Shown: piece by piece, positions 7,951 to 16,595 of the stretch
How positions within the stretch are numbered: the first letter of the stretch is position 1
Layout: each line of letters begins with the position of its first letter
Assembly (NCBI GenBank): GCA_947628795.1
Contig: CANRBF010000015.1
Coordinates: 1-46,194 of the forward strand
Source: an uncultured Monoglobus sp.
Lineage (GTDB): Bacteria > Bacillota > Clostridia > Monoglobales > Monoglobaceae
Length of the DNA stretch: 46,194 bases
Direction of reading: 5' to 3'
The notes under the pieces: model-generated
Database searches by the model: none
The model's input: only the letters and a program-made list of their open reading frames with translations
What the model was told of the DNA's origin: nothing
Made by a program: the position numbers and the translations under genes

Positions 7951-9313
7951 GCGGATCATAAGGGTGCTGGTGGTTATCGCTTTGCTGTTTCTGGCGCTGG
8001 CCTCATACTTGCTATGGTTCAATATGTTCAGAGCCAAAGAGGTGTACACCAACTCATACAACCGCCGCCAGTGGGAAAGCGAGCAGCACATAAAGCGCGG
8101 CAGCATTTACTCAAGCGAGGGCGAACTGCTTGCCGAGACAAGGATCAGCGACGACGGAACGCGCACGCGCAGGTACCCGAGGGGAAGGCTGTATTCCCAT
8201 GTGATAGGCTACTCGTCTCAGGTGTACGGCAAGACCCTGCTCGAGATGTCGAGAGACGCCGACCTGGTCGGCAAGGGAAACATAGGAATAAGCATAGGCG
8301 ACAACCGCCCCGGCAACAACCTGCATTTGACCGTGCTGGATTATCTGCAGGAATACGCCTACGACCAGCTGGACGGCAGGCACGGCGCGATAGTGGCGAT
8401 GGAGCCCACCACCGGACAGATACTGGCGATGGTCAGCCTGCCCGACTTTGACCCCAACACCATAGAGGATGACTGGGAAGGCATAATGGAGGACAAGAAC
8501 TCGCCCTTCCTCGCCCGCGCCACGCAGGGTCTGTACCCGCCCGGCTCCACATATAAGATCGTGACCTCGGCGGCCGTTTACGAAAACGGCAGGACCACCG
8601 AGACCTTCGACGATCCCGGAGTTTTCAAACAGGGCGACGTGGAGGTGAGCAACTACGGCGGCGAGGCCTTCGGAAGCATTGACATAAAGACCGGCTTTGA
8701 GAAGTCCAGCAACTATGTGTTCTGTACCTTAGGCTACGAGATGGGCGCCGACAGCGTCCGCGCCGAGGCCGAGAAGTTCGGAGTAAATAAAGACTTGGAG
8801 TTCGACATACCCACATCCAAGAGCGAGATACAGTACAGCCGCATGACCGACCTGGACGCCGCGCTTGTGTCGATCGGCCAGGGCGGGCTTGTTATGACGC
8901 CGCTGCACGTGGCGATGACAGCCTCCGCGGTGGCGAACGGCGGCAAGATGATGAAGCCGTATCTGGTCGAGACCGTCACCACCGAAAACGGCACGATAAT
9001 CGGCCAGACAAAGCCGTCGGTGCTGTACGAGAGCATAGGCTCCGCCTGCGCGGCGTACGTGCGCGACATGATGATCGGCGTGGTGGAGGAGGGAACCGGA
9101 ACCACGGCCCAAATCGACGGGATAACGGTTGCCGGAAAAACCGGTACCGCCGAGACCGAGGGCGGCGAGGATCATTCCTGGTTCGTGGGCTTTGCGCCCG
9201 CCGAGAATCCGAAAATATGTGTGGCGGTGCTGCTTGAAAACAACGGCACTCCCGGCGGAAAAACCGCCGCCCCAATCGCGAGGAACATAATGCGGAGATT
9301 TTTAAACGAGTAA
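7937..9313 (+). CDS. Class B penicillin-binding protein (PbpA/FtsI-like transpeptidase)
   Basis: 458 residues; ATG 7937 follows AAAGGGGGA and lies inside the end of the SEDS gene. One N-terminal membrane helix (about 8-28) is followed by a short dimerisation region with the RGSIYSSEGELLAET motif, then a transpeptidase domain. The three active-site boxes are present: STYK (SxxK), SSN (SxN) and KTGTAE (KTG). At 458 residues it is near the compact actinobacterial PbpA size and smaller than many PBP2 proteins. It crosslinks peptidoglycan, probably with the SEDS polymerase encoded immediately upstream. Confidence 0.93.
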   Translation: MNTNKRIIRVLVVIALLFLALASYLLWFNMFRAKEVYTNSYNRRQWESEQHIKRGSIYSSEGELLAETRISDDGTRTRRYPRGRLYSHVIGYSSQVYGKTLLEMSRDADLVGKGNIGISIGDNRPGNNLHLTVLDYLQEYAYDQLDGRHGAIVAMEPTTGQILAMVSLPDFDPNTIEDDWEGIMEDKNSPFLARATQGLYPPGSTYKIVTSAAVYENGRTTETFDDPGVFKQGDVEVSNYGGEAFGSIDIKTGFEKSSNYVFCTLGYEMGADSVRAEAEKFGVNKDLEFDIPTSKSEIQYSRMTDLDAALVSIGQGGLVMTPLHVAMTASAVANGGKMMKPYLVETVTTENGTIIGQTKPSVLYESIGSACAAYVRDMMIGVVEEGTGTTAQIDGITVAGKTGTAETEGGEDHSWFVGFAPAENPKICVAVLLENNGTPGGKTAAPIARNIMRRFLNE

Positions 9314-9352
9314 GAAAATAAAAAATAAATAAAAATCAGGAGGCAAAGAGAG

Positions 9353-10822
9353 ATGAAAAAATTAATTGTATGTTTGGTTTCGGCAGCATTGGCGCTGGGC
9401 TGCGTCTTAGCGCAGGCCGACGAGGAGACGGTGAATATCTACGTCAACGATCAGCCGGTGGTTATCACCGACGCGGCGGACAAGATCCCGCTCGGTGTCG
9501 TTGTGGGAGAGGGAAGCACCATGGTCCGCGCCCGCGTGGTTACCGAGGCGCTCGGCTGCACCGTCACATGGGACGAGGCGACGCAGGGAGTCGTTATAGC
9601 AAACGACACTATCTGGTTCGCTATGAAGATAGGCAGCAAGGACGTGTATGACGCGGCGGGCAACAAGTATGAGCTGCCCGAGGCTCCGATACTCTATAAC
9701 GATGAGATCACCATGATGCCCGTCCGCTTTATATCCGAGCAGATGGGTCTGCCGGTCGAGTGGGACCAGACCACGGGCACGGTGTTTGTCAACAGCGAGG
9801 CGTCGTTTAAAAACGTTGAGAACTCGCCGCTTTACCACAAGACGCAGTTCGATGAGAAGCTCGCTCAGATCAAGCAGCTGAACGAGACGGGTGATTACTA
9901 CGGCGCGCAGAGCGTTATAAACTCAACAACTCAGGACGAGCTGTCCGCCGCGCAGACGCTTGAGCCCACCGCGCTGGGTGAGTTCTATGTCCAAAAGGGC
10001 GTGACGGAGCGCAACGTGGCGCTTATGGCCGCGGGTCAGCCCAACGACATAGAAGCCGAGCTTCTGAAAACAAGAGAGTATCTCGACAACGCCGAGGCGC
10101 TTTACAACAAGGGTCTGTATTATGAGGCCGAGAGCGCTCTGGGTCAGTTCTACACCATGAAAACAACGCCCGCGCTGATGGACGAGTACCAGCAGCTGCT
10201 TGACGATATCAGGACCCAGATCGACAAGCTGCCCTACGACACGCTCAAGGATATCGAAAAGGTGATCGAGAGCGGCGACTACTACGGCGCGCACGCCAGA
10301 ATAACAGCGTTCCTGTCACAGACCAACCTGACGGACGACCTTCGCAAAGAGGCCGAGGGCCTCAAGGAGGACATCGAGCAGTCGATCAAAAACTACGAGC
10401 GCAGCCAGCAGGTCGTGGGCTATAGATATGTCACAAACGTTTCCCACGGCGTGAACTTCCACCAGACCGCCGACGAGAAATCTCAGGTATTGGCGACCGT
10501 GCCCTACGGAACGCGCGTGGACTACGTGGAGATGGCGGACGATTTCGCGAGAGTTAAGTACAACAATATGTACGGATATATCATGAATTTCTATCTGACG
10601 CAAATACAGCCGCCGACGCAGGCGTCCGCGATGAGATACATAGACGCCGACGGCGTCAGCATCATGGGCCAGCCCAAGGACGGCGCCAAGGCCGAGACAC
10701 CGGTTCCCAAAGACGCGGCCGTGGGTCTTATAGAGGTATCGGTGAACGGCTACGCCAGGATCGACTATAACGGCACCCAGGGTTATGTTTTGAGAACGCA
10801 GCTGCGCGAAAATAAGGAATAA
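9353..10822 (+). CDS. Secreted copper-amine-oxidase-N and SH3-type domain protein
   Basis: 489 residues; ATG 9353 follows CAGGAGG. Signal peptide (about 1-22), then a copper amine oxidase N-terminal-like domain (about 28-148) with its typical paired strands (RARVVTEALGCTVTWDEAT and PVRFISEQMGLPVEWDQTT). A helical segment (about 160-350) follows, with two similar GDYYGA repeats, then two SH3b-like domains (about 360-420 and 425-487; GYIMNFYL and GYVLRTQL ends). Such domains usually bind cell wall; no catalytic domain is seen. It sits 39 bp after the PBP, in the wall-synthesis operon. A smaller protein with the same N-terminal domain is encoded at 30374-30841. Confidence 0.8.
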   Translation: MKKLIVCLVSAALALGCVLAQADEETVNIYVNDQPVVITDAADKIPLGVVVGEGSTMVRARVVTEALGCTVTWDEATQGVVIANDTIWFAMKIGSKDVYDAAGNKYELPEAPILYNDEITMMPVRFISEQMGLPVEWDQTTGTVFVNSEASFKNVENSPLYHKTQFDEKLAQIKQLNETGDYYGAQSVINSTTQDELSAAQTLEPTALGEFYVQKGVTERNVALMAAGQPNDIEAELLKTREYLDNAEALYNKGLYYEAESALGQFYTMKTTPALMDEYQQLLDDIRTQIDKLPYDTLKDIEKVIESGDYYGAHARITAFLSQTNLTDDLRKEAEGLKEDIEQSIKNYERSQQVVGYRYVTNVSHGVNFHQTADEKSQVLATVPYGTRVDYVEMADDFARVKYNNMYGYIMNFYLTQIQPPTQASAMRYIDADGVSIMGQPKDGAKAETPVPKDAAVGLIEVSVNGYARIDYNGTQGYVLRTQLRENKE

Positions 10823-10835
10823 TAGGTGATATACT

Positions 10836-11675
10836 ATGCTTTGCAGGGCGAAAATCAATCTGGCTATCGACGTGCTGAACAGGCTGCCTAACGGCTACCA
10901 CACGGTGCGCATGGTTATGATGCGCGTAGATTTCGGCGACGAGGTCAACGTCTCGCTGCGGAGCGACGGTAAGATAGCATTAAGCGGCAACGATCCCGCC
11001 ATGCCGCTCGGGCGCGAAAACATCGCGTATCGGGCGGCCGAGGCTGTTTTTCAAAAAGCCGGGGTCTTTCCGGGCTGCGACATACGCATCGAAAAGGTCG
11101 TGCCCATGGGTGCGGGCATGGCCGGGGGCAGCGCCGACGCGGCGGGCGTGATAAACATGCTGGACGATCTGCTGGGCGGACCCCTCGGCCTTGACGAAAG
11201 GCTTAATATCGGACTGTCGCTGGGCGCCGACGTGCCCTTCTGCGTGAGGGGCGGCTGCGCTCTGGCCGAGGGGATCGGCGAGGTCCTGATGCCGCTGCCC
11301 GACCCGCCCGAGATGAGCTTTATAATAGCCAAGCCGAAAAAGAGCGTTTCCACCAAATGGGCCTATGAAAATCTGGATTTTTCCAAAAAGCCCGAGGGCA
11401 TGGACATAGACCGTCTGGTCGAGGGGATAAGGTCGGGTGATGCACAAAAAATATTCTCAAGCATGGGCAATGTTTTTGAGAGCGTGTCGATACCCGCCGT
11501 GCCCGAGATCGCGGAATACAAGAGCCTGCTTGAATCTCTCGGCGCCGAGCGCGCGCTCATGAGCGGCAGCGGCAGCGCGGTTTTCGGGATATTTCTCGGT
11601 CGAGACGCGGCGGAGGAAGCGCTGCGCGGCTTTAAAAAAGCGGTCCCCGACGGCGGCGGCCTGTGGCTTGTGTAG
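10836..11675 (+). CDS. ispE: 4-diphosphocytidyl-2-C-methyl-D-erythritol kinase
   Basis: 279 residues, near the usual 280-300. It phosphorylates the 2-hydroxyl of CDP-methylerythritol in the non-mevalonate isoprenoid pathway, which supplies the undecaprenyl carrier used in wall synthesis. Visible GHMP kinase signatures are AKINLAIDVLNRLPNGYH at the N-terminus, the ATP loop PMGAGMAGGSADAAG and the C-terminal MSGSGSAVFGIF. ATG 10836 follows AGGTGAT and is 13 bp after the upstream stop, so it is probably co-transcribed with the PBP genes. Confidence 0.95.
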   Translation: MLCRAKINLAIDVLNRLPNGYHTVRMVMMRVDFGDEVNVSLRSDGKIALSGNDPAMPLGRENIAYRAAEAVFQKAGVFPGCDIRIEKVVPMGAGMAGGSADAAGVINMLDDLLGGPLGLDERLNIGLSLGADVPFCVRGGCALAEGIGEVLMPLPDPPEMSFIIAKPKKSVSTKWAYENLDFSKKPEGMDIDRLVEGIRSGDAQKIFSSMGNVFESVSIPAVPEIAEYKSLLESLGAERALMSGSGSAVFGIFLGRDAAEEALRGFKKAVPDGGGLWLV

Positions 11676-11692
11676 GAAAATGCCCAATAGAG

Positions 11693-11714
11693 GCGCGTTT
11701 GACGCGCAAATTTT
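11693..11714 (+). terminator. Possible weak terminator after ispE
   Basis: GCGCGT pairs with ACGCGC around TTG and is followed by AAATTTTG. The stem is strong but the T tract is short and interrupted. Confidence 0.35.
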
Positions 11715-11728
11715 GAATATATTTGGCA

Positions 11729-11757
11729 TTTACACAAGGCGGCCGGTATGATATAAT
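11729..11757 (+). promoter_or_regulatory. Promoter of typA
   Basis: TTTACA (11729-11734), 17-bp spacer, TATAAT (11752-11757). The predicted start near 11764 leaves an 80-nt leader that contains a strong hairpin. Confidence 0.7.
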
Positions 11758-11773
11758 TAAATAACGCAAAATG

Positions 11774-11799
11774 AGCGGCTTCAACAAAATGAAGCCGCT
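11774..11799 (+). promoter_or_regulatory. Leader hairpin of typA
   Basis: AGCGGCTTCA pairs perfectly with TGAAGCCGCT around ACAAAA, 10 nt after the predicted transcription start and 44 nt before the start codon. It has no full T tract, so it may act as an mRNA stabiliser or a weak attenuator. Confidence 0.5.
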
Positions 11800-11843
11800 T
11801 TGTGACGGCGCGGAAAGCGCGGCAGAGGAAGAAGGAGATTTTT

Positions 11844-13670
11844 ATGGTCAGAAATGATTTGAGAAATATAGCGATCATCGCCCATGTCGACCACGGCAAG
11901 ACCACACTGGTCGATGAGATGCTCAAGCAGGGCGGCGTTTACCGCGAGAACCAGGTGGTGGAGGAGCGCGTCATGGACAGCAACGATCTTGAGCGCGAGC
12001 GCGGGATCACCATACTTTCGAAAAACACCTCGGTATACTACGAGGACATAAAAATGAATATCATCGACACTCCGGGCCACGCCGACTTCAGCGGCGAGGT
12101 GGAGCGCATACTCAAGATGGTGAACGGCGTTATCCTGCTGGTGGACGCCGCCGAGGGCCCCATGCCCCAGACCCGCTTTGTGCTGGGAAAGGCGCTTGAG
12201 ATGAACCACAGAGTGATAGTCGTCGTGAACAAGATCGACCGTCCGGACGCGAGGCTCGACGAGATACCCGACGAGATACTCGACCTGCTGATCGAGCTTG
12301 ACGCCAACGACGAGCAGCTCGAGAGCCCTATCCTGTTCTGCTCGGGCAGGGCGGGCACCGCATCGCTTTCCCAGTACGAGGAGGGCAAGGACCTCAAGGT
12401 ACTGTTCGAGACGATAAAGAATTATATTCCCGCCCCCGAGGGCGACGAGGAGGGGCCGCTGCAGATGCTGGTGTCCTCGATAGACTATAACGACTATGTG
12501 GGCAGGATCGGCATCGGCAGGATCGAGCGCGGCAGGATAGCGCACAATCAGGAGGTCACGGTCGCCGAGTACCACGAGAACCACGAGCCTTACAAGGCCA
12601 AAATGGTGAACCTGTATCAGATCGACGGTCTCGGCAGGACAGCGGTCGATGAGGCCGAAGTCGGCGACATAATCTGCTTCTCGGGCATACCCGACATCAC
12701 GATCGGAGACACGATATGTGCGCCCGAGAACGTGGAGCCGCTTCCGTTTGTAAAGATCAGCGAGCCCACTATCGAAATGACGTTTTCTGTAAACGACAGC
12801 CCCTTCGCGGGCCGAGACGGCAAGTTTGTCACCACCAGACAGATAAGGGACAGGCTGAACCGCGAGCTTTTGAAGGATGTGTCGCTCAGAGTTGAGGACG
12901 GCGAGACCACCGACAGCTTCCGCGTGGCGGGCAGGGGTGAGATGCACCTCTCGATACTGATCGAGACCATGCGCCGCGAGGGCTACGAGTTTTCGGTCGG
13001 CACTCCCAAGGTGCTCTACAAAGAGATAAACGGCGAAAAATGCGAGCCGATAGAAAAGCTGGTGATCGACGTGCCCGAGGAAAGCATGGGCGCCGTCATG
13101 GAAAAGATCGGACAGCGCAAGGGCGAGATGCAGTCGATGTCGCCCCAGGGCGGCAGGATGCGGCTTGAATACCTGATCCCCTCCCGCGGCCTTCTGGGTT
13201 ATCGCAGCGAGTTTTTGACCGACACCAAGGGCGAGGGAATACTCAGCTCGGTGTTTTATGATTATCAGCCCTACAAGGGCGAGATACACAGCCGTCACAC
13301 AGGCTCGCTGGTGGCGTTTGAGACGGGTGAGTCGGTGGGATACGGACTGTTCAAGGTGCAGGATCGCGGCTCGCTGTTTATCGGTCCCGGCGTTCAGGTG
13401 TACGAGGGCATGGTCGTGGGCGTCAATCCCAAGGCCGAGGACATAAACGTCAACGTATGCAAGAAAAAGCAGCTCACCAACACCCGCGCGTCGGGCAGCG
13501 ACGAGGCGCTCAAGCTGACGCCGCCCGTGCAGATGAGCCTGGAGGCGTGTCTTGAGTTTTTGGCTGACGACGAGCTCCTTGAGGTGACGCCCGAGCATTT
13601 GAGGATCAGGAAAAAGATCTTAAACAATCAGCTGCGCGCCAAGGCGAGAGGCAAAAATCATTCCGAATAA
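11844..13670 (+). CDS. typA: Ribosome-associated GTPase TypA/BipA
   Basis: 608 residues, the usual length. It is a translational GTPase of the EF-G group that acts on the ribosome in subunit assembly and stress growth. GTPase motifs are complete: AHVDHGKTTL (G1), RGITI (G2), DTPGHADF (G3), NKID (G4) and SGRAG (G5), followed by EF-G-like domains and the TypA-specific C-terminal domain. ATG 11844 is chosen over an upstream in-frame codon because AAGAAGGAGAT lies just before it and homologues begin at NDLRNIAIIAH. It stands alone between its own promoter and terminator. Confidence 0.97.
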   Translation: MVRNDLRNIAIIAHVDHGKTTLVDEMLKQGGVYRENQVVEERVMDSNDLERERGITILSKNTSVYYEDIKMNIIDTPGHADFSGEVERILKMVNGVILLVDAAEGPMPQTRFVLGKALEMNHRVIVVVNKIDRPDARLDEIPDEILDLLIELDANDEQLESPILFCSGRAGTASLSQYEEGKDLKVLFETIKNYIPAPEGDEEGPLQMLVSSIDYNDYVGRIGIGRIERGRIAHNQEVTVAEYHENHEPYKAKMVNLYQIDGLGRTAVDEAEVGDIICFSGIPDITIGDTICAPENVEPLPFVKISEPTIEMTFSVNDSPFAGRDGKFVTTRQIRDRLNRELLKDVSLRVEDGETTDSFRVAGRGEMHLSILIETMRREGYEFSVGTPKVLYKEINGEKCEPIEKLVIDVPEESMGAVMEKIGQRKGEMQSMSPQGGRMRLEYLIPSRGLLGYRSEFLTDTKGEGILSSVFYDYQPYKGEIHSRHTGSLVAFETGESVGYGLFKVQDRGSLFIGPGVQVYEGMVVGVNPKAEDINVNVCKKKQLTNTRASGSDEALKLTPPVQMSLEACLEFLADDELLEVTPEHLRIRKKILNNQLRAKARGKNHSE

Positions 13671-13674
13671 ACAA

Positions 13675-13704
13675 AGAGAGACGGAATTTTTCCGTCTCTT
13701 AGTT
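13675..13704 (+). terminator. Terminator after typA
   Basis: AGAGACGGAA pairs with TTCCGTCTCT around TTT (13677-13699); a broken T tract (TAGTTTT) follows. Confidence 0.75.
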
Positions 13705-13770
13705 TTAACTTATAACGTTATAAAAGTTAGGTACCTGTACAATTTTTTGTAGGGGATTTTTTGTATAATA

Positions 13771-13799
13771 TTGACTGTAAACAAAACGAATGTTATAAT
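13771..13799 (+). promoter_or_regulatory. Promoter of the WYL regulator gene
   Basis: TTGACT (13771-13776), 17-bp spacer, TATAAT (13794-13799), ending 20 bp before the ATG at 13820, so the leader is very short. Confidence 0.7.
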
Positions 13800-13819
13800 T
13801 TAAGAACGGAGTGATAAAT

Positions 13820-14794
13820 ATGAGACTTACCGCGAAGGCCAACACAGTGTGCGTGCTGGAGATACTCAAAGAGCACACCGATTATGACAATATATTAAAA
13901 ATGAGCGATATCATAAAATATATGCAGCGCGACTATGACCTGAAGATCGACCGCCGCACGGTGTACAGCTGCATGGCCGTGCTTTCGGAAATGGGCTATG
14001 AGATCTCGACGCCCGAAGAGAACGGCAAGGGGTACTGTCTCGAGAACCGCGATTTCGACGCCTCGGAGATAAGGATGCTGATAGACAGCGTATACTCAAA
14101 TCCGGGTATCCCCGACGGCTATTCGGCCGAGCTGGCGCGGAAGCTCCAAAAGCTGCTGCCGGCAAACAAGCGCAAGAGTTACAACTCGCTGACAGCGCTG
14201 GGCACAACGCGCAAGACCGACAACAAAGAGGTGTTTTTGAATATTGACTTGCTGGAAGAGGCCGTGGCAAACGGGAAAAAAGTCAGATTCACGTATTTGA
14301 AATACGGGTTTGACAAGAAATTGAAGCCCAAAAGAGAGGGCAAATACACCGTGAGCCCATACGCGATGGTCGCGGCGAACGAGCATTACTATCTGCTTTG
14401 CAACTGCGCCGCCCACAGCGACCCGATAAGCCAGTTCAGGATCGACAAGATAAAGGGCATAGAGATAACCGACGAGACCCGCGTTCCGCCTCCCGCTGAC
14501 TTTTCGCCCGGACGATACAGGGACCGCTCGATATTTATGTACGGAGGCGAGATCGGAACCGCCGTGCTGAGATGCGATATAGCTCTTTTGGATCAGGTCA
14601 TCGACCGCTTCGGCAGTGAGATAAAGATAACCGAAAACAGCGGCGGAGAAACCTTTGACATGACAGTCACCGGAAGTCTGACGGGGATCGAGTACTGGGC
14701 GGAGAACTACATAGAGAGCTGCGAGGTAATAGAGCCCGAGTCTATGCGCCAAAGAGTGATCGAGATAATAAAAAACAATAAATATAAAATATAA
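13820..14794 (+). CDS. HTH/WYL-domain transcriptional regulator
   Basis: 324 residues; ATG 13820 follows CGGAGTG. The N-terminal winged helix (about 1-75) is of the DeoR/HTH_11 type. The centre and C-terminus (about 130-320) form a WYL domain with VRFTYLKYG, VSPYAMVAANEHYYLLC and ISQFRIDKIKGI. WYL domains are ligand-sensing regulators, often of DNA-damage, defence or metabolic genes. It has its own promoter and is convergent with the DAHP synthase gene, so its target cannot be read from context. Confidence 0.88.
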   Translation: MRLTAKANTVCVLEILKEHTDYDNILKMSDIIKYMQRDYDLKIDRRTVYSCMAVLSEMGYEISTPEENGKGYCLENRDFDASEIRMLIDSVYSNPGIPDGYSAELARKLQKLLPANKRKSYNSLTALGTTRKTDNKEVFLNIDLLEEAVANGKKVRFTYLKYGFDKKLKPKREGKYTVSPYAMVAANEHYYLLCNCAAHSDPISQFRIDKIKGIEITDETRVPPPADFSPGRYRDRSIFMYGGEIGTAVLRCDIALLDQVIDRFGSEIKITENSGGETFDMTVTGSLTGIEYWAENYIESCEVIEPESMRQRVIEIIKNNKYKI

Positions 14795-14834
14795 AAAACG
14801 GCGGGTATGGTTTAAACCATGCCCGCGATTTTGT
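14793..14834. terminator. Bidirectional terminator between the WYL and DAHP synthase genes
   Basis: GCGGGTATGG pairs with CCATGCCCGC around the self-complementary TTTAAA (14801-14826), with one G-T pair. An A tract lies to the left and a T tract to the right, so it works in both directions. It contains the stop codon of the minus-strand gene. Confidence 0.75.
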
Positions 14835-15843
14835 ATACCATTTTTTCGGTTTCCGTCCAGCCGATGCACGGGTCGGTGATCGACTTGCCGTAGACCATGT
14901 CGCTGCCGATGGGCTGGCAGCCGTCCTCAAGATAGCTCTCGACCATAAAACCCTTGATCATTTTTTTGAGCAGCGGCTCGTAGGTCATGCTGTGCAGCAC
15001 TTCCGAGGCGATCCGCGGTTGCTGTCTGTGCTTTTTCGCCGAGTTGTTGTGGTTGGTGTCTATGATGATCGCGGGGTTTTCAAAGCCTCTGGCGTCGTAT
15101 TCCTCGGCAATGCGCAGCAGATCCTCGTAGTGGTAATTAGGCACGTTTCGGCCAAGCTCGTCTATGCCGCCGCGCAAAACCGCGTGGGCGTAGGGATTGC
15201 CCTTTGTGGCCACCTCGTGGGTGCGGTAGATAAAGTCGTGGCCGTGCTGCGCCGCGTATATCGCGTTGAGCATAACCCCGATATCGCCGCCCGTGCCGTT
15301 TTTCATTCCAACCGGCAGATCCACGCCGCTTGAAACCAAACGGTGCTGCTGGTCCTCGACCGAGCGGGCGCCTATAGCCACATAGCCGAGTATGTCGTCA
15401 AGATAAGGGTGGTTGCCCGGATACAGCATTTCGTCCGCGGCGATCATGCCCGACTCGCGCATGGCGCGGATATGCATGTGCCGTATGGCCTTTATGCCCT
15501 GAAAGGCGTCGGGCGCCTCGCCGGGGTCGGGCTGGTGCATCATTCCCTTGTAGCCCTCTCCGGTGGTTCTGGGCTTGTTGGTGTAGATGCGGGGCACGAA
15601 CAATATCTTGTCGCTGACTTTTTCCTGAAGCTCCGCCAGACGGGATATGTACTCGCACACCGAGTCCTCGTTGTCCGCCGAGCAGGGGCCGATTATAAGC
15701 AGCAGACGGTCGTCTCTGCCCGCCAGTACGTCCTCGATCTGCTTGAGTTTTTTCTCGCGCATTTTCGCGCAGCTTTCGGGCACCGGCAAAAGCTCCTTCA
15801 AATGCTCCGCCGAAGGTATCTCTTTTTTAAATATAAACGCCAT
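14812..15843 (-). CDS. 3-deoxy-7-phosphoheptulonate (DAHP) synthase, type I
   Basis: 343 residues, the typical AroF/AroG size. It joins phosphoenolpyruvate and erythrose 4-phosphate in the first step of aromatic amino acid synthesis. Signatures of the AroFGH class are present: IIGPCSADN, PRTTGEGYKGMMHQP, the VGMKNGTGGD loop, and DTNHNNSAKKHRQQP with the metal-binding His. ATG at 15843 is chosen over an upstream in-frame codon because CGGAG precedes it and homologues start here. It has its own promoter and a leader hairpin. Confidence 0.95.
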   Translation of the reverse strand: MAFIFKKEIPSAEHLKELLPVPESCAKMREKKLKQIEDVLAGRDDRLLLIIGPCSADNEDSVCEYISRLAELQEKVSDKILFVPRIYTNKPRTTGEGYKGMMHQPDPGEAPDAFQGIKAIRHMHIRAMRESGMIAADEMLYPGNHPYLDDILGYVAIGARSVEDQQHRLVSSGVDLPVGMKNGTGGDIGVMLNAIYAAQHGHDFIYRTHEVATKGNPYAHAVLRGGIDELGRNVPNYHYEDLLRIAEEYDARGFENPAIIIDTNHNNSAKKHRQQPRIASEVLHSMTYEPLLKKMIKGFMVESYLEDGCQPIGSDMVYGKSITDPCIGWTETEKMVYKIAGMV

Positions 15844-15870
15844 AATATTTTCTCCGTTCAAATTTGATCG

Positions 15871-15889
15871 TTTGGCGGAAACCGCCAAA
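15871..15889 (-). promoter_or_regulatory. Leader hairpin of the DAHP synthase gene
   Basis: TTTGGCGG and CCGCCAAA pair perfectly around a 3-base loop within the first nucleotides of the predicted transcript. No T-box or leader peptide is visible; mRNA stabilisation is as likely as regulation. Confidence 0.45.
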
Positions 15890-15893
15890 GTCG

Positions 15894-15922
15894 ATTATAG
15901 CACAAACAACGCGCCAATGCAA
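15894..15922 (-). promoter_or_regulatory. Promoter of the DAHP synthase gene
   Basis: Minus strand TTGCAT (15917-15922), 17-bp spacer, TATAAT (15894-15899), with a TGC extended -10 element. Confidence 0.7.
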
Positions 15923-15947
15923 GAAATATTTAAATTCCTAAGAATAA

Positions 15948-16595
15948 TCATATGTATTTAAGCAAGTCCTTCGGCCTGCTTATTATTGTTTCCGCTCCGT
16001 TTTGGTTTAGGACCTCCCTCGGGCGAAAGCCCCAGTCCACCGAAACCAGGTCGAGCCCCGCGTTTTCTGCGGTCAGTATGTCCACTTCGGAATCCCCGAC
16101 GTACAAGGCGTCCTTCCGCTCAAATCCCGAAAGCCTCAGCACTTCAAGCACCGAGTCGGGCGCGGGCTTTCTTTTCACGCCCTCGCGCTCGCCCACTGCG
16201 GTCTCCACCGTGCCGGCAAAATATTTTTCGCTGAGGCTGCGCACCGCGCGGTCGTTTTTGTTGGAGACTATCGCGCGCGCGACGCCCCTTGCTTTAAGCT
16301 CAGCCAGCAGCTCGGGCACACCCTCATACGGCTTTGTTTTCACGGCGCAGTTCTCGGAATAAAACGCGCGGAACTCGCCGAACACCCTTTCATAGTCGGG
16401 ATTGTCCTTTCCGCCGGGCAGGGCGCGGGCGATCAGGTTGCCTATGCCGTTGCCCACGAAGTTTGTGACCTCGGCCACCGTCCGCGGCGGATATCCGAAT
16501 TTCTCGAGGGAATGATTGACGCCGTCGGCCAGATCGTCGATGGTGTTCAGCAGCGTTCCGTCCAGGTCAAAAATGATTATCTTTTTTCCGCTCAT
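15948..16595 (-). CDS. gph: HAD-family phosphoglycolate phosphatase-like protein
   Basis: 215 residues. HAD motifs are complete: DLDGTLLNT (motif I), IVSNKND (motif II), the Lys of KRKPAPD (motif III) and YVGDSEVDI (motif IV). A small alpha-helical cap lies between motifs I and II, as in Gph and pyrophosphatase PpaX. The likely role is dephosphorylating 2-phosphoglycolate or a similar small metabolite. The start codon overlaps the enolase stop (ATGA), so translation is coupled to eno; this pairing may reflect phosphoglycolate or 4-phosphoerythronate by-products of glycolysis. Substrate not certain. Confidence 0.85.
   Translation of the reverse strand: MSGKKIIIFDLDGTLLNTIDDLADGVNHSLEKFGYPPRTVAEVTNFVGNGIGNLIARALPGGKDNPDYERVFGEFRAFYSENCAVKTKPYEGVPELLAELKARGVARAIVSNKNDRAVRSLSEKYFAGTVETAVGEREGVKRKPAPDSVLEVLRLSGFERKDALYVGDSEVDILTAENAGLDLVSVDWGFRPREVLNQNGAETIISRPKDLLKYI

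Noticed and set aside
11781..13598. 605-codon open frame antisense to typA
   Set aside because: It lies fully over a clear GTPase gene and has no ribosome site or family motif. It is a codon-bias shadow, as are the long antisense frames at 4984-6132, 1033-2001, 28686-30041 and 39343-40887.
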